Shown: piece after piece, positions 16,773 through 22,673 of the stretch
Position numbering within the stretch: the stretch's first letter is position 1
Layout: the number at the start of each line of letters is the position of its first letter
DNA from: a virus
Strand: one strand, 5' to 3'
DNA: 22,673 nt
IMG/VR virus record: IMGVR_UViG_3300011253_000020
Span: 1-22,673 of that record
The notes under the pieces: model-generated
Told to the model about the DNA's origin: nothing
The model's input: only the letters and a program-made list of their open reading frames with translations
Databases searched by the model: none
Program-made: the position numbers and the translations under genes

Positions 16773-18667
16773 CAATAGCAACAGCTAAAAATACGCCAAG
16801 AAATACGTACACCGCAAGTGGTGGTCAAACCGTATTTACTATAGGCTTTGAATTTTTTGCCACAGGAGACATTAAAGTATTCCGAAATGGCACAGCACTA
16901 ACCTATAATGCAGCACCTAGTAGTGTGGCTCAGTTTAGTGTGCAAGGTACAACTAATGCTAGTGATAGTGCTTATGAGTTTGGTGCAGGTGGTACAGTAA
17001 CTTTAGGTGCTGGTGCTACCGCAGATGACAGCATAGTAATTGTACGAGATATTGTAGTAGAAAGAACCACAGACTTTACTCCAGCCGCATCATTTGATGT
17101 AACTGCATTGAATACACAACTTGATACATTAATGGCAATGATGGCAGAAAGAGAAGAAAGTGCATCTAGGTCTATACGTCTACCATTAGCAGAAACAACT
17201 ACAGGTTTTGACATGCAACTACCTGTTCAAGCAAGTAGAGCAAACAAAATACTAGAGTTTGATGCCGATGGAGATCCAGCTTGTACCATTACCTCAACTA
17301 ACTTATCTGCACTTGGTGCTATAACAACTGATATAACTGCGGTTGCAGCCGTAGCCAGTAATGTAACAACGGTTGCAGGAATAGCAGCAAATGTTACAAC
17401 AGTAGCAGGTATTTCTAGCAATGTTACATCAGTAGCAGCCAAAGCTAGTTTAATTACATCAGATTTTGTATCTGATTTAAATACTTTAGCAACTAGTGCT
17501 ATTGTAACTGACTTAGATATATTAGGTACAGCAGATGTGGTAGCAGACTTAGCTATCCTAGCTACCTCAGACGTGGTAGCAGACTTAAATACATTAGCAA
17601 CAAGTGATATTGTTAGCGATATTAATACATTAGCAACCTCAGATATCGTAAGTGATTTAAATACATTAGCAACATCAGATATAGTATCTGATATCAACAC
17701 ACTTGCTACAAGCGATATCGTGTCTGATCTTAATACATTAGCAACATCTGATATTGTTACTGATTTAAATATACTTGGTACGTCAGCTAACGTAACCAAC
17801 ATGGCAACACTTGGAGCATCTGGTGTGGTCAGTAATATTGCTACTGTTGCTGGATCGGTAGCTAACGTCAATACAGTAGCAAGTAATATATCTAACGTAA
17901 ACAATTTTGCTGCTAGATACAGAATAACTAGTGGTGATCCAGGCTCAGACAATGATGCTGGTGATCTAAACTTTAATACATCAACCAATGTATTGAAATA
18001 TTACAATGGTAGCGCATGGGTAGAGATAGATAGTTCACCTGGTTTAGTAACCATAGCTGACGAATCAACTGATACTACTTGTTTCCCATTATTTGCAACA
18101 GCAGCTACAGGAGATATTCAACCTAAGTCTGGTAGTAATCTAACCTTTAACTCAGACACAGGTATCTTAACAGCTACAGGATTTGCAGGTAATATTACTG
18201 GTAATGTAACTGGTAATACTTCTGGTAGTTCAGGGTCTTGCACAGGAAACGCAGCAGGGTTATCATCTACTCTAGTGGTAAGTAGTGGTGGTACAGGTGC
18301 TACTTCACTTACTGCAAATGGAGTATTAATAGGTAATGGTACATCAGCAGTAACGGCTGTTGATCTATCAACCAAAGGGCATTTACTAGCAGGGGATGGT
18401 TCAGGCAATCCATCTGCACTTGCTTTAGGTACGAATGATTACGTACTGACAGCAGATAGCAGTGAAGCCACAGGATTAAAATGGGCATTGGCTGCGGCTG
18501 GTGCAACAGGTGGTGGTACAGACCAAGTGTTTTATGAAAACGCTAGAGTCATGACAACCAACTACACCATAACATCTAGCAAATCAGCTAGTACAGTAGG
18601 ACCATTAACTATTAATAGTGGTGTAACATTAACCATACCGAGTGGAGAGAGGTTAGTAATCTTATGA
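16769..18667 (+). CDS. Main tail fibre protein (T7 gp17-type N-terminus)
   Basis: 632 residues. Residues 1-150 match the T7 tail-fibre attachment domain (PF03906): NTPRNTYTASGGQTVFTIGF, IKVFRNG, a GGTVTLG.GATADDSIVIVRD strand pair and ASFDVTALNTQLDTLM. Then come ten-residue NVTTVAGI-type repeats and the twelve-residue repeats described separately, probably a coiled or beta shaft. After residue 390 there are beta-rich elements ending in SSGGTGATSLTANGVLIGNG and a GGTDQVFYEN...YTI.S.K tip common to marine phage fibres. The gene overlaps the gp16-like stop by four bases (ATGA) with GGAG upstream. It binds the tail by its N-terminus and probably carries adaptor sites for the following adhesin genes. 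Confidence 0.88.
   Translation: MTIATAKNTPRNTYTASGGQTVFTIGFEFFATGDIKVFRNGTALTYNAAPSSVAQFSVQGTTNASDSAYEFGAGGTVTLGAGATADDSIVIVRDIVVERTTDFTPAASFDVTALNTQLDTLMAMMAEREESASRSIRLPLAETTTGFDMQLPVQASRANKILEFDADGDPACTITSTNLSALGAITTDITAVAAVASNVTTVAGIAANVTTVAGISSNVTSVAAKASLITSDFVSDLNTLATSAIVTDLDILGTADVVADLAILATSDVVADLNTLATSDIVSDINTLATSDIVSDLNTLATSDIVSDINTLATSDIVSDLNTLATSDIVTDLNILGTSANVTNMATLGASGVVSNIATVAGSVANVNTVASNISNVNNFAARYRITSGDPGSDNDAGDLNFNTSTNVLKYYNGSAWVEIDSSPGLVTIADESTDTTCFPLFATAATGDIQPKSGSNLTFNSDTGILTATGFAGNITGNVTGNTSGSSGSCTGNAAGLSSTLVVSSGGTGATSLTANGVLIGNGTSAVTAVDLSTKGHLLAGDGSGNPSALALGTNDYVLTADSSEATGLKWALAAAGATGGGTDQVFYENARVMTTNYTITSSKSASTVGPLTINSGVTLTIPSGERLVIL
17459..17854 (+). repeat. Eleven 36-base (12-residue) repeats in the fibre shaft
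   Basis: About eleven tandem units of twelve residues, consensus SDIVSDLNTLAT, occupy fibre residues 231-362. Units 4 to 9 (17567-17782) are nearly identical in protein and alternate SDIVSDI and SDIVSDL, giving a 24-residue super-period. The DNA units use different synonymous codons (for example agtgatattgtt, tcagatatcgta, agcgatatcgtg), so nucleotide identity is much lower than protein identity. Units at both ends decay into degenerate copies. Confidence 0.85.
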
Positions 18668-19173
18668 CATGTAAAATTAATGCAGATACCAGTGATGGTT
18701 TAAAGATAGTTTCTGATACAAGTGGTATTATAGAATTTCAAAATAATGGTACAACTATTATTACTAGTCAACAACCTGCATTTTCAGCTCATGGTCCTGC
18801 ACAAACTATTGGCAATGCTTCTTGGACTAAACTTACATTTGATACAGAAGAATTTGATACAGATAGTAAGTTTGCTAGTGATAGATTTACACCAACAGTT
18901 GCAGGATACTATCAGATAAGTGGCGGACTTTATTTTGGAGCAACATCAGGAGCTTGTGTTATAAACATTTATAAAAATGGTAGTGGTTATAAAAGAGGTG
19001 CACAAGGTACAGGTGTAACTGGTTTTGGTATGGAAACTGGTGTATCAGCATTAATTTATTTAGATGCAGATGATTATGTAGAATTATATGTTTATCAAAA
19101 TAGTGGCGGAAGCACAAATACAGGTGCTGGAGCAGAATTAAAATTTTTTCAAGGCACTTACATAAGGAGTTAA
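18664..19173 (+). CDS. Fibre/adhesin protein with C1q/TNF-like domain
   Basis: 169 residues. The N-terminal 35 residues (DGLKIVSDTSGIIEFQNNG) are a short beta linker found at the start of many marine phage fibre genes. Residues 45-169 fit a C1q-like jelly roll: LTFDTEEFDTDSKF, FTPTVAGYYQISGGLYF, INIYKNG, VSALIYLDADDYVELYVYQ and the terminal FFQGTYIRS. These domains trimerise and form receptor-binding tips. It overlaps the main fibre stop by four bases (ATGA), so it is translationally coupled and could be a tip subunit. Followed by a small gene with AAGGAG ribosome site. Confidence 0.75.
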   Translation: MTCKINADTSDGLKIVSDTSGIIEFQNNGTTIITSQQPAFSAHGPAQTIGNASWTKLTFDTEEFDTDSKFASDRFTPTVAGYYQISGGLYFGATSGACVINIYKNGSGYKRGAQGTGVTGFGMETGVSALIYLDADDYVELYVYQNSGGSTNTGAGAELKFFQGTYIRS

Positions 19174-19174
19174 C

Positions 19175-19336
19175 ATGGCAACATTAATAGAAAAAATTAA
19201 AACATTAAAGTCAGGTGTAACAGACATAGATTTTGTTAACAATATAATTGTACAAAATGATGGTGGCGAAGATTATATTGCTTCATGGAATCACCCTACT
19301 GAAACACAACCAACAGCAGAGGAGTTAGCAGACTAA
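19175..19336 (+). CDS. Small acidic tail protein, XkdW/YorD-like
   Basis: 53 residues. It starts at ATG 19175, with AAGGAG at 19164-19169, one base after the previous stop, and ends at TAA 19334-19336 overlapping the next ATG. The sequence has an N-terminal helix (IEKIKTLKSG) and a C-terminal DGGEDYIASWNHPTETQPTAEEL. The pattern of Tyr-Ile-x-x-Trp-Asn, Pro and Pro-Thr-x-Glu-Glu-Leu is that of the XkdW/YorD small phage proteins encoded near fibres. Role unknown; tail-fibre assembly or chaperone is inferred from context. Confidence 0.65.
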   Translation: MATLIEKIKTLKSGVTDIDFVNNIIVQNDGGEDYIASWNHPTETQPTAEELAD

Positions 19337-20430
19337 TGGCACTAACATTACATGGCACAGTAGCAGATAACACAGCAGTCTTAAGTAGACCAAATGCTAA
19401 ACCCATTATCATCAACGGTGATATGGCAGTAGCACAAAGAGGAACATCAGTTACAGGTATTACAGGTGTTGGATATAATGCTATTGATAGAATGAAAACT
19501 TTGTTGGGTGATAATGGTACTTGGACACATACACAAGATACAGATGTTCCAACAGGTCAAGGCTTTGCTAATTCTTGGAAATTAGATAATACAACAGCAG
19601 ATACTTCTGTTGCATCTGGTGCTTTTCATACGGCATCTTATTTTTTTGAAGGACAAGATTTACAATTATTAAAGAAAGGAACATCAAGTGCTGAAAAAGT
19701 AACTATATCTTTTTGGATTAAAACAACAGTTACAGGAACATATGTTGCTGAGTTATATGACGCAGATAATACTAGGCACATATCACAAGCCTATACAGTA
19801 AGCAGTTCTAATACTTGGGAAAAGAAAGTGTTAAGTTTTGCTGGAGATACTACAGGAGCATTAGATGATGATAATGCTAATAGTCTAATTTTAAATTTAT
19901 GGCTTGGTGCTGGAAGTGATTACACAAGTGGAACACTTGCTACAAGTTGGGCTTCTGTAACAACAGCAAACCGAGCAGTAGGTCAAGTTAATGGTGCTAG
20001 TAGTACAAGTAACAATATTTATATTACAGGATTACAAATGGAAGTAGGTCAGTTTGATGCTAACAGCATAGCTCCCTTCCAACATGGATCGTATGGTGAA
20101 AACTTTCACAGATGTCAAAGATATCTCCAAAAATACTTGCAACCGCCACTAGTAGGAGTAGCAAATGCAACACAAACAGTTGCAAGAGCAAGTATGCCAT
20201 TACAAGCAAGAATGAGAACAAATCCTACAGCTTCGCAAGTAAATGGTAACTTTGTTTGGTTTAATACTAATAGTCATCAACCGCAAAGTTCAGGATTTTC
20301 AGCAACATATACTGATGAAGATACTTTTGAATGTGATGTAACTATGACGGCAACAGGCAATACTGTGCCAAGTATTTGTAAAGTTTACCAAAGTGGTAAT
20401 GCTTATTTATTGTTAGATTCAGAATTATAG
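19336..20430 (+). CDS. Tail fibre/adhesin with carbohydrate-binding-like jelly roll
   Basis: 364 residues. The start (MALTLHGTVADNTAVLSRPN) and INGDMAVAQRGTS...AIDRMK lead into a jelly-roll-like domain at about residues 60-235, with TISFWIKTTVTGTYVAELYD, TWEKKVLSFAGD and an ITGLQMEVGQF strand. Then comes PFQHGSYGENFHRCQRYLQKY, a conserved motif of marine phage fibres, and a C-terminal beta domain of about 110 residues. This resembles bacterial and phage carbohydrate-binding modules, so a glycan-binding role is likely. It starts at TAATG with the upstream small gene and has a small acidic gene nine bases downstream. Confidence 0.75.
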   Translation: MALTLHGTVADNTAVLSRPNAKPIIINGDMAVAQRGTSVTGITGVGYNAIDRMKTLLGDNGTWTHTQDTDVPTGQGFANSWKLDNTTADTSVASGAFHTASYFFEGQDLQLLKKGTSSAEKVTISFWIKTTVTGTYVAELYDADNTRHISQAYTVSSSNTWEKKVLSFAGDTTGALDDDNANSLILNLWLGAGSDYTSGTLATSWASVTTANRAVGQVNGASSTSNNIYITGLQMEVGQFDANSIAPFQHGSYGENFHRCQRYLQKYLQPPLVGVANATQTVARASMPLQARMRTNPTASQVNGNFVWFNTNSHQPQSSGFSATYTDEDTFECDVTMTATGNTVPSICKVYQSGNAYLLLDSEL

Positions 20431-20439
20431 GAGTAATAT

Positions 20440-20622
20440 ATGGAAGGTAAAATAGTAACAGCAGCTCAATATCAAACAGGAATGATTGGTAGTGGTAATG
20501 TTAGTATTAAAGCAACAATAGATGGTCAAGTATGTTATGTACCTATTAATACAGAAAACACAGACTACCAAGCAATACTAGAATGGGTAGCAGACGGTAA
20601 CACCATAGCGGAGGCAGACTAA
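20440..20622 (+). CDS. Small acidic protein, putative fibre assembly or chaperone
   Basis: 60 residues, with GGAG nine bases upstream of the ATG. It ends NTDYQAILEWVADGNTIAEAD; the terminal Asp-Tyr-x-x-Ile-x-x-Trp-x-x-x-Gly-Asn-Thr-Ile-x-x-Ala-Asp motif is widespread in small phage genes next to fibre genes and in the tails of fibre-assembly proteins. The N-terminal part is a short beta sequence. No enzyme motif. The function is inferred from its neighbour. It ends in TAATG with the next fibre. Confidence 0.6.
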   Translation: MEGKIVTAAQYQTGMIGSGNVSIKATIDGQVCYVPINTENTDYQAILEWVADGNTIAEAD

Positions 20623-21185
20623 TGGCACTAGTAATTAAAGGCAGTAGTTCAGGACAAGTAACGGTTGATGTACCAGCAGCAGCAGGTACTAATACAATAA
20701 CCATACCTGCAACAACAGGTACAATGTTAGACACAAATAGTGTTATTGATAAGTCAAAACTTCCATCAGGAGCTATAGTACAAATGATACATAATTCTAC
20801 TACAAGTCAAACAGGTACATCAGCAGCATCATTTACAGCAACAAATTGTGCTGCACAAATTACTCCACGTGCTGCGGCAAATAAAATTATTGTTATGGTA
20901 TCTTCATCAATTTATATTTCAGCAGCAGGACAACAAGCAAGTGCTACAATTTATAGAGATTCTACAAACTTAAGTGCTAGTACTAGCAGAGGGATTGTTC
21001 AGTTTTGGGATGGTGGTGATGTATCGCAAGGAGATTGTAGTATAATGCTAACAGACCACCCTAATACAACAAATGCTGTAACTTACGCTTTGTACATTAG
21101 AAAATTAAGTGCTGGTGGTAGTCAGGTATTTGCTGGAGTAGATTCAACTACTCAATTTATTACATTATTAGAGGTACAAGTATAA
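20622..21185 (+). CDS. Tail fibre/adhesin protein
   Basis: 187 residues. The N-terminus (MALVIKGSSSGQVTVDVPAA followed by TNTITIPATTGTML) is the short beta/triple-helix-like attachment segment common in cyanophage and pelagiphage fibres. From about residue 50, SGAIVQMIHNSTT begins a C-terminal all-beta domain with IIVMVSSSIYISAAGQQASATIYRD and a final FITLLEVQV, in the style of a C1q/jelly-roll adhesin. The first three residues and the DNA around the start are shared with the fibre at 19336, while the remaining sequence is unrelated. Followed directly (TAATG) by a small gene. Confidence 0.68.
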   Translation: MALVIKGSSSGQVTVDVPAAAGTNTITIPATTGTMLDTNSVIDKSKLPSGAIVQMIHNSTTSQTGTSAASFTATNCAAQITPRAAANKIIVMVSSSIYISAAGQQASATIYRDSTNLSASTSRGIVQFWDGGDVSQGDCSIMLTDHPNTTNAVTYALYIRKLSAGGSQVFAGVDSTTQFITLLEVQV

Positions 21186-21490
21186 TGAATGGCATAGATG
21201 ATATAGGTACAGCAATATTAGCTTTAGATGCAGATGCAGAAATAACAGTTAGAGGTAATACTTTTGATAGTATTGAATGGATTGACAAAAATCCAAACAG
21301 TATTACTTGGGAACAAATACAAGCTAAACAAACAGAGTTAACAACGGCATATAATAATGCAGCATATCAACGTAACAGAAAAGCAGAATACCCATCTATT
21401 GAAGATCAGCTTGATAAAATATACCACGATGGTATTGATGCGTGGAAAGTTGTTATCAAAGCTACTAAAGACAAGTATCCAAAGGGATGA
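21185..21490 (+). CDS. Small acidic tail-associated protein
   Basis: 101 residues. Contains NTFDSIEWIDKNPNSITWEQIQAKQTEL, a helix AYNNAAYQRNRKAEYPSIEDQLDKIYHDGIDAW, and a basic C-terminus. The Arg-x-x-Glu-Tyr-Pro-x-x-x-Asp-Gln-Leu-Asp pattern is recurrent in marine phage tail-fibre assembly genes. It starts in a TAATG overlap with the preceding fibre and forms the third fibre-plus-small-gene pair. Chaperone role is inference. Confidence 0.6.
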   Translation: MNGIDDIGTAILALDADAEITVRGNTFDSIEWIDKNPNSITWEQIQAKQTELTTAYNNAAYQRNRKAEYPSIEDQLDKIYHDGIDAWKVVIKATKDKYPKG

Positions 21491-21493
21491 TGT

Positions 21494-22015
21494 ATGCGCA
21501 GTCTAGCCTTTATAGTAATACTTGCTATAGTCCTGGCTTACATTGCTGAGTGTCAAGCAGCCGATAGCACATCCAATATACACTATAAAGATATGCCAGT
21601 AGCTCCACCATCTGTACCATCAATGGGTGCATCAGGTGCATACTCCGACATATGTGTAGTCGTAAGAGCAGGTGGTATATCAGGTGGGTTCTTTGGTATC
21701 TCTGCTGGTGTCCACGTGGAGGACAAAAACTGTCAAAGGATAAAACTTTCTAGGGCATTAGCACAGCTTGGTATGAAAATAAGTGCGACTGCTATGTTGT
21801 GTCAAGATCCCAGAGTATTTAAATCCATGATAGCGGCTGGAAGCCCTTGTCCTATCAATGGTAAGATAGGCGATGAAGCTATTCAAGAATACAGAAAACG
21901 TGGTATATTAGATGAGGACAATAATGTTATTGAAAATCATAAGGCTACTCCTGTTAAGTTTGATGCTGACAAATCTGTCGGCAGACGAAACTACTACGGA
22001 CAACCTATTAACTAA
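21494..22015 (+). CDS. Secreted protein of unknown function
   Basis: 173 residues, not recognised. Residues 1-22 (RSLAFIVILAIVLAYIAECQA) are a signal-peptide-like hydrophobic stretch with an Ala-x-Ala type end; a lipobox is not convincing because Glu precedes the Cys. A Pro-rich linker PVAPPSVPS follows, then a compact domain with SDICVVVRAGGISGGFFGISAG, CQRIKLSRALAQLGMKI, MLCQDPRVFKSM and GSPCPING; four Cys could form disulfides in the periplasm. Its codon use looks less A-rich than the ejection genes. Its 3' end overlaps the next gene out of frame by 92 bases. A lysis, spanin or envelope role is possible but unsupported. Confidence 0.65.
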   Translation: MRSLAFIVILAIVLAYIAECQAADSTSNIHYKDMPVAPPSVPSMGASGAYSDICVVVRAGGISGGFFGISAGVHVEDKNCQRIKLSRALAQLGMKISATAMLCQDPRVFKSMIAAGSPCPINGKIGDEAIQEYRKRGILDEDNNVIENHKATPVKFDADKSVGRRNYYGQPIN

Positions 22016-22673
22016 CAATACATTTAACGAGAATACAAATGGGTGGACTCTTTCAGATTCTAATGTTAAGCGTGATGCTAATTCTTATAGTGATGCAGGT
22101 AACAGCCCAACTGTAAGATTTAAAGGACAAACCTCTACCATATCACAACTGGTTAGCCTAACAGGTATAGAGCAAGGCAAAGAAATTAAATCGTATACCC
22201 TGAAATACAATGGTTATGGTTGTGGTAATACTCCTAATGGTTGGTGTACTGCTGGTAGCGATGACACCATAGTAACCAATATAACTTTTACGGATGGCAC
22301 AACTACAGAAATATCTAGCCATACCATTGCTGTACCTTATGAAGATGGTTGGACACATCACACCTTTACTAAGTCTATCAATGATACTTTTCTCACCGAT
22401 AATGTAGCAATTAACTTTGAACTATCAGGTGTAGATACTGGTAACTCAAGCTCATGGCTTGGTCCTATTACTGACAACTATGAATTAATGGTAACTTATC
22501 AGGACTATGTAGCTCCTGTAGTTATAGAGCCTGTAGTTATAGAGCCTGTTGTTGTAGAACCAGTCATTGAGGAGATAGTAGTTATAGAAGAAATAGTAGT
22601 AGAAGAATCTATGATTGGTGGCCTTGAACTATCTACTGAAATTACTTTAGACCTTATTCAAGATGTACCTACT
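21924..22673 (+). CDS. Partial secreted beta-domain protein with Val/Ile/Pro/Glu repeats
   Basis: An open frame with no stop to the window edge (250 residues visible). ATG 21924 is preferred because GAGGA at 21914-21918 lies five bases upstream; ATG 21912 is in frame and would add MRTI. The first 19 or so residues (LLKIIRLLLLSLMLTNLSA) form a signal peptide. Then NLLTNNTFNENTNGWTLSD starts a jelly-roll-like domain with two Cys in GYGCGNTPNGWC, ending near ELMVTYQD. It resembles the Asn-rich N-terminus of carbohydrate-binding modules in marine phage structural proteins. A short PVVIE repeat hinge follows. Function unknown; truncated by the window end. Confidence 0.7.
   Translation, partial: MLLKIIRLLLLSLMLTNLSADETTTDNLLTNNTFNENTNGWTLSDSNVKRDANSYSDAGNSPTVRFKGQTSTISQLVSLTGIEQGKEIKSYTLKYNGYGCGNTPNGWCTAGSDDTIVTNITFTDGTTTEISSHTIAVPYEDGWTHHTFTKSINDTFLTDNVAINFELSGVDTGNSSSWLGPITDNYELMVTYQDYVAPVVIEPVVIEPVVVEPVIEEIVVIEEIVVEESMIGGLELSTEITLDLIQDVPT
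22515..22574 (+). repeat. 15-base tandem repeats coding PVVIE units
   Basis: Two exact copies of CCTGTAGTTATAGAG (22515-22529, 22530-22544) are followed by degenerate copies coding PVVVE and PVIEE. They form an acidic, extended hinge in the secreted protein. Further Ile/Val/Glu-rich codons continue to about 22608. Confidence 0.85.

Larger units (their letters stand above)
19328..20630 (+). repeat. Exact 17-bp direct repeat at two fibre-cassette junctions
   Basis: GCAGACTAATGGCACTA occurs at 19328-19344 and again at 20614-20630. Each copy spans the stop of a small acidic gene (protein ending Ala-Asp) and the start of a fibre gene (protein starting MAL), with a GGAG motif just upstream in both. 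The copies bracket one fibre plus one small gene. Confidence 0.85.

Noticed and set aside
17227-17988. Long open frame of 253 codons on the - strand opposite the fibre repeats
   Set aside because: It mirrors the Ala/Ser/Thr/Asp repeat codons of the fibre gene, has no ribosome site or separate family signal, and no other gene in the window is on the - strand.
20866-20871. CACGTG hexamer as a second parS core
   Set aside because: Flanks (ACTC...CTGC) do not match the parS arms, and it lies inside a fibre gene.
21708-21723. GTGTCCACGTGGAGGA as a degenerate parS
   Set aside because: The core matches, but most arm positions differ from TGTTNCACGTGAAACA; it lies in coding sequence.

Overview
This window is a contiguous stretch of a tailed-phage genome with T7-like (podovirus) virion architecture. 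Every supported gene is on the + strand, tightly packed, often with TAATG or ATGA stop/start overlaps. The DNA is AT-rich. The gene set (large terminase, PF12236-type portal, Bbp19-like small protein, T7 gp11/gp12-type tail tubular proteins, gp14/15/16-type internal virion proteins, a T7 gp17-type fibre and several C1q/jelly-roll fibre genes) resembles uncultured marine podoviruses and pelagiphage/HMO-2011-type phages. A marine alphaproteobacterial host is an inference, not something the sequence proves.

Layout: (1) 1-3465, packaging and portal: C-terminus of a probable small terminase, TerL, a small coiled-coil virion protein, portal. (2) 3466-3596, the longest non-coding gap, holding a sigma70-like promoter candidate and a perfect 16-bp match to the chromosomal ParB-binding site parS. 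(3) 3597-6279, head module: Bbp19-like protein, scaffold, T7 gp13-like GNAT-fold protein, major capsid protein, probable decoration protein; it ends in a strong intrinsic terminator (6293-6333). (4) 6347-9425, tail tubular proteins A and B; B is split by an apparent one-base frameshift. (5) 9425-16772, internal virion (ejection) proteins B, C and D; C is also split by an apparent one-base frameshift and D carries an HExxH metalloprotease-like motif. (6) 16769-21490, adhesion module: main fibre with 12-residue repeats, then three successive pairs of fibre/adhesin gene plus small acidic putative assembly gene; one pair is bounded by an exact 17-bp repeat. (7) 21494-22673, two genes for signal-peptide proteins overlapping out of frame by about 90 bases; the second runs off the window.

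Most genes build the particle: TerS/TerL pump DNA through the portal into a capsid assembled on the scaffold; the gp11/gp12 homologues form the tail; gp14/15/16 homologues are ejected to make the DNA conduit; the fibre cassette decides adsorption. No replication, RNA polymerase, integrase, holin, endolysin, ParA/ParB or tRNA gene is visible here.

The most unusual features are the lone perfect parS site in the head operon leader, the fibre/small-gene cassettes with a repeated junction, and the metalloprotease-like motif within the gp16-like protein.
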